From Bacillus chungangensis (GTDB taxonomy: Bacteria > Bacillota > Bacilli > Bacillales > Bacillaceae_C): a DNA stretch of 64,000 nt. How positions within the stretch are numbered: the stretch's first letter is position 1; every line of letters starts with the position of its first letter. Under the pieces are notes generated by a model that worked only from the letters and a program-made list of their open reading frames with translations, searched no databases and was not told where the DNA came from. A program made the translations under genes and the position numbers. Below, one piece after another: positions 29,687-39,417 of this stretch. Location of the stretch: the NCBI RefSeq assembly GCF_030812995.1, contig NZ_JAUSTT010000008.1:62001-126000 (forward strand). The letters are read 5' to 3'.

Positions 29687-30551
29687 TATGACCGCCCTTC
29701 GAAAATAGTCGACGAAGCTTATCTACAAATTTAGGCTTAGTTGAAACCGATGCTGTCAACGGAATGCCAGTTAGATAGCTTTCTAACATTTTCTCAATGT
29801 TCCATGCTGCTGGTGATCTAGGAAATGCCAAATAGAATGGTTCTTGTCTCGTTACCGCTTTTCTAACATGTATATCTTCTGGAATAGTTCCTAAAATGGT
29901 TACATCCTTATGTAAAAACTGGTTCATGACTTTTTGTAGTCTTATCAGTGTTTGCTGTCCTTCTTTTTCACTATCTGAACGATTGCAGATAAGATAGAAA
30001 GAACATGTTTTTTCTTGCAGATGAATAAACTTCATCATTGAATAGGCATCGGTCATGGAGGTTGGTTCTGGTGTTGTAACGACAAAAATGTCATCTACTG
30101 AAAGTAGAAACTGAATACTTGATCCTGTTGCACCTGCACCCATATCAAAGAAAATAACATCAAAATCATATTGAAGAGCCTCCAAGCTATCAAGCAATTT
30201 GTCTGTTAATTGGTTAGTAAAATCCAATACTTCTGCAAATCCGTTTCCACCTGCAATGAACCAAATGCCGCCTGGCCCTTGATAAATTAGTTCCTGTATA
30301 TGTAATGAATGCTGTAGGTAATCTGTAATCGTGTAACGAGTTTGCATCCCTAACAAAAGATTCGTATTGCCCATACCAAGATCCAAATCAAAAACCAAGA
30401 CTTTTTTTCCTTTTTTCGCCATTGCCAATGCTGTACTGATCGTAATATTGGATTTTCCTACTCCTCCCTTCCCACTAACAACTGCAATTGTTTTTGCTGC
30501 TTGTTTCTCTTTATTTCTTAATTTCATCCGCAGTTTTTCCGCTTGATCCAT
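29670..30551 (-). CDS. flhG: FlhG (YlxH/FleN), MinD-like flagellar number regulator
   Basis: 293 aa. A ParA/MinD-type ATPase that controls flagellar number and placement and stimulates FlhF. The N-terminus DQAEKLR is the FlhF-activating motif. The deviant Walker A GKGGVGKSN lies at about residues 27-35. The body matches the family, with LDLGMGNTNLLLG (switch I region) and FFDMGAGATG (switch II). It begins exactly at the end of flhF and overlaps cheB. Confidence 0.95.
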   Translation of the reverse strand: MDQAEKLRMKLRNKEKQAAKTIAVVSGKGGVGKSNITISTALAMAKKGKKVLVFDLDLGMGNTNLLLGMQTRYTITDYLQHSLHIQELIYQGPGGIWFIAGGNGFAEVLDFTNQLTDKLLDSLEALQYDFDVIFFDMGAGATGSSIQFLLSVDDIFVVTTPEPTSMTDAYSMMKFIHLQEKTCSFYLICNRSDSEKEGQQTLIRLQKVMNQFLHKDVTILGTIPEDIHVRKAVTRQEPFYLAFPRSPAAWNIEKMLESYLTGIPLTASVSTKPKFVDKLRRLFSKGGHNDEET

Positions 30552-31696
30552 TATTGCTCTTCTACCTTCAATAAGTATTCAGCAAGTACCTTTGGACTCG
30601 CTTCAATCATATCATCAGGAACGTCTTGACCATTCGTAACATACGCAACTCCGATTTTATAATCAAAAATAAGATTCAGCATTGAACCATATGCAATTGT
30701 TTCATCAATTTTTGTAAAAACAAATTTGTCAATCGAAATGGAGGAAAAATTATGAATGATTGCTCGTAAATCTTTTTCTTTCATGGAGAGAGAAAGCGCA
30801 AGATAATTCTCCATTTCCTGTTCAAAGTCGATGATTTTCTTTAATTCGTCCATATATTGAGGATCTCGATAATTCCTGCCTGCTGTATCAATAAATATCA
30901 GGTCATAATCATGAAATTTGTCGACAGCTTTTTGGAAGTCCTCTCTTTTATAAACGACTTCAAGCGGAACATTTAACAAATTTGCGTAGACTTTTAATTG
31001 TTCAATAGCGGCAATTCGATAAGTGTCCGTCGTGATAAAGGCAACCTTTTTGTTTTTTTCCAGCACCTCATGAGCAGCCATTTTCGCTAGCGTTGTTGTT
31101 TTCCCAACACCTGTAGGTCCTAATATGTTGACAAATCGTTTCTTTATTGCTCCTCCATGTTGGAAAGAGGAAAGTTGTTTCTCAACGATCTCTCTCGTCC
31201 ATTCTTTTAATTCGCGAGAGGACACTTCTTCATTTTTATTACGCCATTTTTCCAGCAATTTTTCTGAAATAGCCTGCTGATGTTTTTGTGCTAATTCTTG
31301 CTCCTCTAAATGTAAGAGCCAATTTTGAAGAAGTACTGGATAATGAGCAGTCGCTAAATGCCCAGGGGCGGACATCGTTTGAAGCATCGATTTTAATGAT
31401 GCTACCTCTTGATAGAGTTTCTGATCATCCGCCGCTGCAGTTCTGGTTGGTACATTCCGCTGTAATTTAGGAGTACTATTTTTAACAGCTGTCTTTACAG
31501 GATTATTTTTCTTTATTTGTTTTACCTCTAAATCTACTGCTGCAATTACTTCGATATTTTTCTTTTTAAAAAGCCCCAAAAATCCAGAAGTAGTAATTTT
31601 TTTCGAATGAAGAATGATGGCGTCATCACCAAGCTCAGCTCTCACCCTTTTCATAACTTCAGGCATGGTTGGAGCGACATATTTTTTTACTTTCAT
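30551..31696 (-). CDS. flhF: Flagellar SRP-type GTPase FlhF
   Basis: 381 aa. It places the flagellar basal body at its site on the membrane. The basic N-terminal B domain (about 1-110) is followed by the NG domain with GPTGVGKT at 193-200, DTYRIAAIEQLKVYA, DTAGRN and the FTKIDE specificity motif. The ATG overlaps the flhA stop as ATGA. Confidence 0.97.
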   Translation of the reverse strand: MKVKKYVAPTMPEVMKRVRAELGDDAIILHSKKITTSGFLGLFKKKNIEVIAAVDLEVKQIKKNNPVKTAVKNSTPKLQRNVPTRTAAADDQKLYQEVASLKSMLQTMSAPGHLATAHYPVLLQNWLLHLEEQELAQKHQQAISEKLLEKWRNKNEEVSSRELKEWTREIVEKQLSSFQHGGAIKKRFVNILGPTGVGKTTTLAKMAAHEVLEKNKKVAFITTDTYRIAAIEQLKVYANLLNVPLEVVYKREDFQKAVDKFHDYDLIFIDTAGRNYRDPQYMDELKKIIDFEQEMENYLALSLSMKEKDLRAIIHNFSSISIDKFVFTKIDETIAYGSMLNLIFDYKIGVAYVTNGQDVPDDMIEASPKVLAEYLLKVEEQ

Positions 31697-33729
31697 TCGA
31701 TATTCACCACCCCTACACTTTGCACTTCAATGTTTGCCTCTAGTTCGTTATAGGACAGAATCGGTACTTGTGGAAAGTAACGCTCTGTCATTTGGCGTAC
31801 ATACATGCGTACCGCAGGGGAACATAACATAATTGATGATTCTCCCGAAAGCGAACGTTGTTCAATTTGAGCAGCCATTGCCTCCAGGATTTTTTGTGAT
31901 TCAGTAGGATCAATTGATAAATAGTTGCCATGATCGGTTTGCTGAACCCCATCTGCAATTAGTTTTTCAACTCTTCCAGATAAGGTGATGACTTTTAACG
32001 TTTCTTCGTTTTCTGCATATTGATTAGTAATTTGTCTTGCCAATGCTTGACGCACATACTCTGTTAATAAATCAGTGTCTGTGGACATTTTTCCATAATC
32101 AGCAAGTGTTTCGAAAATAATCGGTAAATTGCGTATCGAGACATTTTCTTTTAATAGTTTCGCAAGGACTTTCTGAATCTCTCCAATAGAAAGTGGATTT
32201 GGCGTGACTTCCTCGATCAATATCGGGTAAGTCTCTTTGACATGATCGATCAATTGTTTTGTTTCTTGTCTTCCTAATAGTTCATAGGCATTTGCCTTAA
32301 TCACTTCTGTTATATGCGTTGAAACAACAGAAGGTGGATCGACAACCGTATATCCGAGTATTTCTGCCTGTTCTTTTGTACTTTCTGTAATCCATTTTGC
32401 AGGCAATCCAAAGGAAGGTTCAACTGTATCGATTCCTTCTAATCCATCATCTTCCATCCCAGGACTCATCGCCAAGTAGTGATCTAATAAAAGTTCGCCT
32501 TTCGCCATCTCATTGCCTTTTATTTTTAAGCGGTATTCATTTGGTTCGAGTTGAATGTTATCACGAATTCTCACAACCGGGATAACGATGCCTAGTTCTA
32601 AAGCGAGCTGTCTCCTAATCATGACAATGCGATCTAACAAATCTCCTCCTTGATTTGTATCCGCTAATGGGATTAAACCATATCCGAATTCGAATTCAAT
32701 TGGATCAACATTTAATAGATTCACAACGCTTTCTGGACTTTTCATCTCGTCTGTTTGTGCTTCTTCTTCAAGCTCTAATAGTTCTTCCTCATCCTGCTTC
32801 GGCTGACGGGAGAGCATAAAGCCGCCAAATACAAGAATCGCAGAAATAGGCACAGTTAATAAATTATTAATCGGCGTGAAAATACCTAATGCGAAAATGG
32901 TAAATGCCGTAATAAATAGCAGCTTTGGATAAGCAAACAATTGGCTTGTAATATCCTGGCCCAGATTATTATCTGAAGCAGCCCGAGTAACAACTATGCC
33001 TGTAGCTGTTGAAATTAACAGTGCTGGAATTTGACTGACGATCCCATCACCTACTGTTAATAGGGAGAACTTGGTTACTGCATCGCCAAAACTTAAATCA
33101 AGCTGAAGCATACCGATAATAATCCCGAAAACTAAGTTGATAACAACGATAACAATTCCTGCAATTGCATCCCCTTTAACAAACTTACTAGCCCCATCCA
33201 TGGAACCATAAAAATCAGACTCTTTGCTTACTTTTTCACGTCTTTCTCTTGCTTCGTGCTCAGAAATCATCCCCGCATTTAAGTCAGCGTCAATACTCAT
33301 TTGCTTTCCTGGCATTGCATCGAGGGTAAAGCGAGCTGCAACTTCTGATACACGTTCAGCCCCTTTTGTAATAACGACAAACTGAATGACGATTAGGATT
33401 AAGAAAACGACCATTCCCACTAATACATTTCCACCAACTACAAACGTTCCGAATGTTTCAACTACATTTCCAGCATCTCCTTTTGACAAAATAGACCGGG
33501 TTGTAGAAACATTTAATCCAAGTCTAAACAATGTCAACAATAGCAGCAACGATGGAAAAATAGAAAATTGCAACGGTTCTTTCATATTCATCGTCGTTAA
33601 CAAAACGATGAGTGCAAGAGAAATATTAATGATAATGAGTACACTTAATAGTACTGGCGGCAACGGAATAACCAGCATCGCAACAATTAAAATGACACTA
33701 AATAAAACTGAAACATCTCTTGCTGACAT
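31693..33729 (-). CDS. flhA: Flagellar type III export apparatus protein FlhA
   Basis: 678 aa. The large export gate subunit. Seven or eight transmembrane helices fill the first 320 residues. The FHIPEP signature lies in RVSEVAARFTLDAMPGKQ. A cytosolic domain follows, forming the nonameric ring that binds chaperone-substrate complexes. The length is normal. Upstream a 511-base gap separates it from flhB; downstream it is translationally coupled to flhF. Confidence 0.98.
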   Translation of the reverse strand: MSARDVSVLFSVILIVAMLVIPLPPVLLSVLIIINISLALIVLLTTMNMKEPLQFSIFPSLLLLLTLFRLGLNVSTTRSILSKGDAGNVVETFGTFVVGGNVLVGMVVFLILIVIQFVVITKGAERVSEVAARFTLDAMPGKQMSIDADLNAGMISEHEARERREKVSKESDFYGSMDGASKFVKGDAIAGIVIVVINLVFGIIIGMLQLDLSFGDAVTKFSLLTVGDGIVSQIPALLISTATGIVVTRAASDNNLGQDITSQLFAYPKLLFITAFTIFALGIFTPINNLLTVPISAILVFGGFMLSRQPKQDEEELLELEEEAQTDEMKSPESVVNLLNVDPIEFEFGYGLIPLADTNQGGDLLDRIVMIRRQLALELGIVIPVVRIRDNIQLEPNEYRLKIKGNEMAKGELLLDHYLAMSPGMEDDGLEGIDTVEPSFGLPAKWITESTKEQAEILGYTVVDPPSVVSTHITEVIKANAYELLGRQETKQLIDHVKETYPILIEEVTPNPLSIGEIQKVLAKLLKENVSIRNLPIIFETLADYGKMSTDTDLLTEYVRQALARQITNQYAENEETLKVITLSGRVEKLIADGVQQTDHGNYLSIDPTESQKILEAMAAQIEQRSLSGESSIMLCSPAVRMYVRQMTERYFPQVPILSYNELEANIEVQSVGVVNIE

Positions 33730-34240
33730 TGTTTTTCGCTCCTAACTTTAAGGGTTGTTCAACAAGTCCGGGAAAAAAGAGCTTTTAAAATGCAGCATCT
33801 GCTTACATCTCCTTGCACACGCTTGAAAGCCGTGCGTTCCGGTTCTTGAAAGTCTGTTCTTCCTTGAACTTTTAAACTCTTTTTGTCCTCTTTTTTGAAC
33901 ACGCACTATAAGGTGAAACTTGATCAAATTGGGCTTTTATCATCCCAATGAATAGTTGATTTACAGGTTATCTTCCACTTCATTTGCTTTGTGGAAAGGT
34001 CATAACTGACGTAGGCAGAGGAGAAAGTGAATTCACCGTTTTTCTTTCTTTTTATTAAGATGAGATTTTTAGTATATTGCTGGTGAACTTCTTTCATCTC
34101 AGTATAGAATGAAGCCACATTGATCTGCGATGCTGATTTTAGAGGCTATTCTTATCCTATCAGCCTACATTTAGCGTTAGAGGTGAGAAAAACACCTCAC
34201 CAAACTTTCCAAGCTCTTACGAGTTCATGCGAGATAAACA
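33730..34240. other. flhB-flhA spacer
   Basis: 511 bases where B. subtilis has only a few. It contains a repeat-like segment (33750-33913), a 64-codon open frame beginning with GTG (33924-34118) that lacks a ribosome-binding site and any recognisable domain, and a small hairpin GAGGTG/CACCTC at 34180-34198. I do not accept the frame as a gene. Confidence 0.6.
33750..33913. repeat. MITE-like intergenic repeat, copy A
   Basis: The ends are imperfect inverted repeats. GTTCAACAAGTCC with GGGAAAAAAGAGCTTTTAAA at the left (33757-33788) resembles the reverse complement of the right segment ending TTTTGAACACGCACTATAAG. The right half is similar to a second segment at 51320-51383. It is about 160 bases with no coding capacity. 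I cannot tell whether it belongs to a named family. Confidence 0.45.
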
Positions 34241-35323
34241 TTAAATTTTGTTTTTGATTCGATAAACATATGCTAATATTTCAGCGACCGCTTTGAAAAA
34301 CTCTTCGGGTATCGCTTCGCCAATCTCTGTTTGATCATAGATAGCCCTTGCTAAGGGACGGTTCTCCACCATGACAATTTCATGCTCATTTGCAATCAGT
34401 TTGATCTTTTGAGCGAGAAAGTCGACGCCTTTCGCAATAACAATCGGAGCATCTGCTTTTTCTTCATCATACTTCAAAGCAATAGCGTAATGGGTCGGGT
34501 TTGTAATAACAACATCTGCCTGCGGAACCTCTTGCATCATCCTCCGCATCGCCATTTCTCTCTGCCTTTGTTTTATTTTTGATTTGATTAATGGATCTCC
34601 TTCGCTATTTTTATACTCATCCTTAATATCTTGCTTGGACATACGAATATTTTTTTCAAAATCATAACGTTGGTATAGAAAGTCAAAGATAGACAGAAAT
34701 AATAATGCGATTGATGCAGCGATACCCACTTTTGTTACAAGATGTCCAACTGTTTGTAAAGCATTTGGGACTGTTTTAAAGGATAAGTACAAAACCTCAT
34801 CAATACTGAGCCATAAAACGAGAAAGGTGATCGATCCAACGAATGAAATTTTCAATACCGATTTCAGCAGCTCCACTATCGCTCTAAGTGAAAATATCCG
34901 TTTTAATCCTTTGATAGGATCTAATTTTTCTAATTTAGGCTTCATCGGCTCTGTCGTAAATAGAAACCCAACTTGCAAATAATTAGCGACTAAACCAGCT
35001 ACAAGGGCAATCGCCATAACCGGTGCCAGTATCAATGCAGTTTCTGTTAAAATGTCAACCAACACCATTTGGATATTTGTTTCCGTCGGCTCAAGCAGCA
35101 TATATTCTTGGAAAGAGTGGCGAAAGATATTAAAAACACCTGATCCCATATAAGAGCCTGCAAAAGTAAGAAACAAAAAGATAAGAAGTAACCCAATTGC
35201 TGTGTTAACGTCCTGGCTTTTTGCTGTTTGTCCTTTTTTTCTGGAATCTTGTCGTTTCTTAGGTGTTGCTTTTTCCGTTTTTTCGCCAGCGAAAAATTGT
35301 AAATCCAGAGAGAGCCATTTCAT
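34241..35323 (-). CDS. flhB: Flagellar export substrate-specificity switch protein FlhB
   Basis: 360 aa. Four transmembrane helices (about 43-65, 90-115, 145-175, 195-217) precede a cytosolic domain that cleaves itself at NPTH (275-278) to switch export from hook to filament proteins. The N-terminal EKTEKATPKKRQDSR is the family signature. The ATG overlaps the fliR stop by 4 bases. Confidence 0.97.
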   Translation of the reverse strand: MKWLSLDLQFFAGEKTEKATPKKRQDSRKKGQTAKSQDVNTAIGLLLIFLFLTFAGSYMGSGVFNIFRHSFQEYMLLEPTETNIQMVLVDILTETALILAPVMAIALVAGLVANYLQVGFLFTTEPMKPKLEKLDPIKGLKRIFSLRAIVELLKSVLKISFVGSITFLVLWLSIDEVLYLSFKTVPNALQTVGHLVTKVGIAASIALLFLSIFDFLYQRYDFEKNIRMSKQDIKDEYKNSEGDPLIKSKIKQRQREMAMRRMMQEVPQADVVITNPTHYAIALKYDEEKADAPIVIAKGVDFLAQKIKLIANEHEIVMVENRPLARAIYDQTEIGEAIPEEFFKAVAEILAYVYRIKNKI

Positions 35324-36099
35324 CGTGTTTCACCTATCAATTTCATAATATCTCTCATGACGATAAACATCGTCTCAAATAATTGCTGGACGACGAGTAA
35401 AATAACGCCCATTACAATCATTAACATGATAAAACTGACAGCAATCTTTATCGGAAATCCAACAACAAACACGTTTAATTGTGGAACTGTACGAGCTAGA
35501 ATGCCGAGTGTTACGTCTACCAAAAATAACGTTGCTATTACAGGGATTGCCATTTGAAATGCAATCACAAACATGCGATTAAAGGCAAGAATAACATATT
35601 CTACTAAACCTTCATGCCCGAATGGAATCGCAACTTGATCAATTGGAATAAATTGATAACTATAAAAGATGCCATCCAATATCATGTGATGACCGTTTAC
35701 TGCCAATAGCAGCAAAAGAGCAAATGTATACAAGTATTGACCAACTAGTGGACTTTGGGCACCAGTTTGCGGATCAATAACGTTAGCGATTGCGAATCCC
35801 ATTTGAAAGTCGATAAATCCACCTGCTATTTGAATAGCAGAAAAAATAATGTAAGCCATTAATCCAATTAAAAGACCAACAAGTGCTTCTTTCATCACAA
35901 GCAGAAAATATTCCCCATTTATTGAAAAAGCAGGGACATCTATCGTATAATACATGAGCCATGATAGAAAAAAGGCAAGCCCGATACGATACATTGTAGG
36001 AATCGTTCGATAGGAAAAAAATGGCATTGTGACGAAAAATGCTGATACTCTAACAAATACAAGTAAAAAAACAGAAAGCATCGGGACTAATTCTTCCAT
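35320..36099 (-). CDS. fliR: Flagellar export protein FliR
   Basis: 259 aa. A polytopic membrane protein of the export gate with five or six hydrophobic helices. Its family pattern includes GGFIDFQMGFAIANVIDPQ in the middle. It lies 4 bases after fliQ and overlaps flhB, the usual fliPQR-flhB order. Confidence 0.96.
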   Translation of the reverse strand: MEELVPMLSVFLLVFVRVSAFFVTMPFFSYRTIPTMYRIGLAFFLSWLMYYTIDVPAFSINGEYFLLVMKEALVGLLIGLMAYIIFSAIQIAGGFIDFQMGFAIANVIDPQTGAQSPLVGQYLYTFALLLLLAVNGHHMILDGIFYSYQFIPIDQVAIPFGHEGLVEYVILAFNRMFVIAFQMAIPVIATLFLVDVTLGILARTVPQLNVFVVGFPIKIAVSFIMLMIVMGVILLVVQQLFETMFIVMRDIMKLIGETR

Positions 36100-36103
36100 C
36101 CTA

Positions 36104-36373
36104 TCAACCTACAAAACGTGTTAAATTTGTTAAGATTTCATTGGCAAAGGAAATGACTTTGGTCAGCATCCATGAGCCAAAAAAGACGAGACCGACTAAA
36201 ACAGCAATAATTTTTGGAATAAACGCCAATGTTTGTTCTTGTATTTGAGTTGTTGCTTGAAAGATACTTACAGTCAGTCCGACAACAAGCGCTAGCAACA
36301 ATAACGGTCCTGCTACAATAAGTGTTGTAAAAACTCCTCTTTCTGCCAAAGAAATGACCATTTCAGCATTCAT
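36104..36373 (-). CDS. fliQ: Flagellar export protein FliQ
   Basis: 89 aa, the standard length. Two transmembrane helices (about 14-40 and 52-75) separated by the conserved SIFQATTQIQEQTLAFIPKI loop. It forms the export channel with FliP and FliR. It lies 90 bases after fliP. Confidence 0.96.
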   Translation of the reverse strand: MNAEMVISLAERGVFTTLIVAGPLLLLALVVGLTVSIFQATTQIQEQTLAFIPKIIAVLVGLVFFGSWMLTKVISFANEILTNLTRFVG

Positions 36374-36463
36374 TTAACCTTCACCTTCTTGTTCTATTCC
36401 ACCGAATAAGCTATCTGCAAGACATTAAAAACTATGTATGTTTTATATCTAGGCGTTTTTTCG

Positions 36464-37132
36464 TTATCCAAAGCTTTGCAATAATGATTTCACAACTAAG
36501 TACCAGCCATCCACAAGGACGAATAATAATATTTTAAAAGGCAATGAAATCATCACTGGCGGCAGCATCATCATTCCCATTGACATTAAAACACTTGCAA
36601 CAATCATATCTATGACTAAAAATGGAATGAAAATCATAAAGCCAATTTGAAAGGCTGTTTTGATTTCACTAAGAGCAAAAGCAGGTACTAGTGTTGTTAA
36701 CGGAATATCTTGAATCGATGTCGGCTTCGGTGCTTTTGAATACTCAAGAAATAATTCCAAATCTTTTTGCCTTGTATGATTGCTCATGAATTCTTTAAAT
36801 GGACCTGAAGCTCGTACATACGCTTCTTCTAGATTAATTTCTTCATTAAAAAGTGGTGACAATGCCTGTTCATTTACTTGGCTAAACGTTGGCGCCATAA
36901 TGAAAAATGTTAGAAATAAGCTTAAACCAATTAATACTTGGTTCGGCGGCATTTGTTGTGTAGCAAGTGATGTTCTAGCAAAGGATAACACGATGATAAT
37001 TCTCGTAAAGGATGTCATGAGAACAAGAATACTAGGTGCGAGTGATAGAACGGTTAGCAGCAGAAACAGCTTGACAGCAATTGATACATTTTCAGGAGAG
37101 CTGCTATTAAAAAATTCCATAAACTCATTCAT
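36464..37132 (-). CDS. fliP: Flagellar export protein FliP
   Basis: 222 aa. It forms the core of the export channel. The hydrophobic N-terminus matches Bacillus FliP, and the signature blocks TSFTRIIIVLSFARTSL and MGMMMLPPVMISLPFKI are present. It overlaps fliO by 8 bases. Confidence 0.97.
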   Translation of the reverse strand: MNEFMEFFNSSSPENVSIAVKLFLLLTVLSLAPSILVLMTSFTRIIIVLSFARTSLATQQMPPNQVLIGLSLFLTFFIMAPTFSQVNEQALSPLFNEEINLEEAYVRASGPFKEFMSNHTRQKDLELFLEYSKAPKPTSIQDIPLTTLVPAFALSEIKTAFQIGFMIFIPFLVIDMIVASVLMSMGMMMLPPVMISLPFKILLFVLVDGWYLVVKSLLQSFG

Positions 37133-37793
37133 CCAATTTCTGCTCCTTTTGTTCCATTTCTTTCATGGCTTTCTGACGATTCTTTTTGATTGTTGTTAAT
37201 TGCTCCTGCAATTGATGTTCAAACGATGCTGTTGATGAATCAGTCTTTTGCGGAGACTTTCTTTTCGTTAGCCATTTTGTCAAAACATCCCTTGACTGAA
37301 GCATTTGCTCCGATTGTTCATTGTAATGTTCAAGAAAAGCTTTATACTCCTCTTCATCGTCGATTTCACGCAAAAGCTGCACATTTTCACCGACGCCTAC
37401 AATTAAAATTCTATTTCCAACTCTAACCAGTTGAATAGAACGGTTGCCGCCAAGAGACGTTCCACCGAAATGATGAATAAATTGACTTTTTTGATATGCT
37501 TGGCTTTTTTTGTTTACAAATTTCAAGAGAAAATACAAAAGTCCAACGACAAAAAGGAGCGCAGCAATCATTTTGACAACATCTAGCAGCCCGACCCCAG
37601 GGGGCGATGCTGCCCCTTCTTTAGATGGTTGAATGCTCTCATTCGTTTCGGCAGGCTCATCGCAGCCTTCTGTAGATTCAAGGCAATCTTTTACACTTTT
37701 ATCGATCGCATATGTATGGGCAATAGCTGATTGCCCATACAACATACTGAGCGAAAGTAGACATGATAACATAATAAATAAAGCTTTCCGCAA
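37125..37793 (-). CDS. fliO: FliO/FliZ flagellar biosynthesis protein
   Basis: 222 aa. A signal peptide (about 1-25) is followed by a short extracellular acidic region with two Cys, one membrane helix (about 70-92) and a cytosolic domain with the IQLVRVGNRILIVGVG motif of the FliO family. The C-terminal 60 residues are basic and coiled-coil-like. FliO stabilises FliP oligomer assembly. It lies between cheY and fliP, as fliZ does in B. subtilis. Confidence 0.9.
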   Translation of the reverse strand: MRKALFIMLSCLLSLSMLYGQSAIAHTYAIDKSVKDCLESTEGCDEPAETNESIQPSKEGAASPPGVGLLDVVKMIAALLFVVGLLYFLLKFVNKKSQAYQKSQFIHHFGGTSLGGNRSIQLVRVGNRILIVGVGENVQLLREIDDEEEYKAFLEHYNEQSEQMLQSRDVLTKWLTKRKSPQKTDSSTASFEHQLQEQLTTIKKNRQKAMKEMEQKEQKLDE

Positions 37794-37819
37794 AATTCAG
37801 GCACCTTCTTAATATAGGT

Positions 37820-38182
37820 TTATTCTAATGTTTTTTGGATTGCTTCTACGACACGGTCTGCTTGGAAAGGCTTCACGATGAAGTCCTTTGCTCCCGCTTG
37901 AATTGCATCGATGACCATCGCTTGCTGCCCCATTGCGGAACACATAATAATCTTGGCATCTGGATCAAAGTTTTTAATTTCTTTTAATGCCGTAATTCCA
38001 TCTACTTCTGGCATCGTGATATCCATCGTAACAAGATCTGGCTTATGTTCCTTATACTTCTCAATTGCTTGTGCGCCATCAGCAGCTTCTCCAACAACAT
38101 CAAAACCATTTTTCGTTAAAATATCTTTAATCATCATTCTCATGAATGCTGCATCATCTACTATTAAAATCTTTTTTGCCAT
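37820..38182 (-). CDS. cheY: Chemotaxis response regulator CheY
   Basis: 120 aa, a single receiver domain. Phospho-acceptor Asp54 lies in LVTMDITMP, with the acidic pair DD at 9-10 and the Lys in FIVKPF. CheY-P binds FliM and FliY at the switch. The ATG at 38182 has GGAGG 8 bases upstream; seven open codons further upstream are not conserved. It follows fliY and precedes fliO. Confidence 0.97.
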   Translation of the reverse strand: MAKKILIVDDAAFMRMMIKDILTKNGFDVVGEAADGAQAIEKYKEHKPDLVTMDITMPEVDGITALKEIKNFDPDAKIIMCSAMGQQAMVIDAIQAGAKDFIVKPFQADRVVEAIQKTLE

Positions 38183-38208
38183 TTCTTTTACCTCCGTCGT
38201 CAATCGCT

Positions 38209-39417
38209 CTATTTAAGTTTTTTCAGTCGATCTGTTTGACTCATAATATCAGTGACGCGTACACCGAAATTTTCATCAATTACAACGACTTCGCCTTTCG
38301 CTATTAATCGGCTGTTAACTAAAATATCTACTGGTTCTCCAGCTAATTTATCCAATTCGATAATGGAGCCAGAACTAAGATCCAGTATTTCCTCTACAGG
38401 TCTTGTCGTCCTTCCAAGCTCAACAGTTACTTGCAAAGGAATATCTAAGAGCATATTTAAGTTCTTTACTTCAGATTGCTGCATTCCTTGACTTTCAAAA
38501 TTAGAGAAGACAGCTGGCTGTACATTTGTCGGCTGCGCCGGCTGATAAGCTGGCTGTGTATAATGAAAACTTTCCGGTTGAGCAAATTCCTGATATTGCT
38601 CTTGGCTGCCACTAGGCATTGCTTGTCCTCCTTGAGCAAATGGCTGTTGATTTCCAATTGCTGTTTTTTCTTGAGCTGGTGGTGCAACTGTAGCGGTAGT
38701 TTCCGCTTTCCCAGCATTAACGTCACTTCCCTCTTGCTGCATTAGATCAGTGACAAGGTCTTTTGCAAAATCAAGTGGCAAAAGCTGCATGATATTAGAA
38801 TCAATTAAGTGACTTACAGTTAGCCGAAAAGAAACACGAACTAATAAATCTTCAGGAGGGATCTTCTCTGCACCCTCTCCTTGAGCGAGATCAAGCAAGT
38901 CGATGGAGGGCGGGGAAATATCTACACGTTTACTAAAAATGGTAGACATTGAAGTTGCAGCTGAGCCCATCATTTGATTCATCGCTTCTTGGACGGCGCT
39001 TAAGTGAATATCGCCTAATTCATCTGTTGGATTTTCTCCATTGCCTCCAAGCATTAAATCTGCAATTATCGCTGCATCTGATTGTTTAATAACCAATAAA
39101 TTGATGCCGGAAAATCCTTCTGTATAACTTACCTGGATCGCTACATATGGGTGAGGAAATTCATCCTCTAAATTATTCCGATCTACAAGGGAAACAGCAG
39201 GTGTTGTGATTTCCACCTTTTGATTCAACAGTGTAGATAATGCAGTTGCAGAGCTGCCAAAAGAGATGTTTCCAATTTCCCCCAGCGCATCTTGCTCTAT
39301 TGGTGATAAATGATCATCAATCGCAACTTCTTTATTTTGTTCAGGCGCTGGCTCATCTGTGTTGCCGTTTAACAATGCGTTTATTTCATCCTGAGAGAGC
39401 ATGTCATCACTCATCAT
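38209..39417 (-). CDS. fliY: Flagellar switch phosphatase FliY (FliN type)
   Basis: 402 aa. It combines CheC-like phosphatase modules with a FliN-like switch domain. The N-terminal LSQDEINALL is a CheY-binding peptide like that of FliM. The phosphatase motif EIGNISFGSSATAL lies near residue 46, with a second CheC-like copy near 145. A Gln/Pro-rich linker (about 235-310) precedes the SpoA domain with PLQVTVELGR. It overlaps fliM by 11 bases. Confidence 0.96.
   Translation of the reverse strand: MMSDDMLSQDEINALLNGNTDEPAPEQNKEVAIDDHLSPIEQDALGEIGNISFGSSATALSTLLNQKVEITTPAVSLVDRNNLEDEFPHPYVAIQVSYTEGFSGINLLVIKQSDAAIIADLMLGGNGENPTDELGDIHLSAVQEAMNQMMGSAATSMSTIFSKRVDISPPSIDLLDLAQGEGAEKIPPEDLLVRVSFRLTVSHLIDSNIMQLLPLDFAKDLVTDLMQQEGSDVNAGKAETTATVAPPAQEKTAIGNQQPFAQGGQAMPSGSQEQYQEFAQPESFHYTQPAYQPAQPTNVQPAVFSNFESQGMQQSEVKNLNMLLDIPLQVTVELGRTTRPVEEILDLSSGSIIELDKLAGEPVDILVNSRLIAKGEVVVIDENFGVRVTDIMSQTDRLKKLK

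Noticed and set aside
33924-34118. 64-codon minus-strand frame in the flhB-flhA gap
   Set aside because: GTG start without a ribosome-binding site, no recognisable domain, and it sits next to a repeat-like segment. It could be a remnant but does not merit a CDS.
34180-34201. Small GAGGTG/CACCTC hairpin downstream of flhB
   Set aside because: Six-base stem without a U tract, so not supportable as a terminator.
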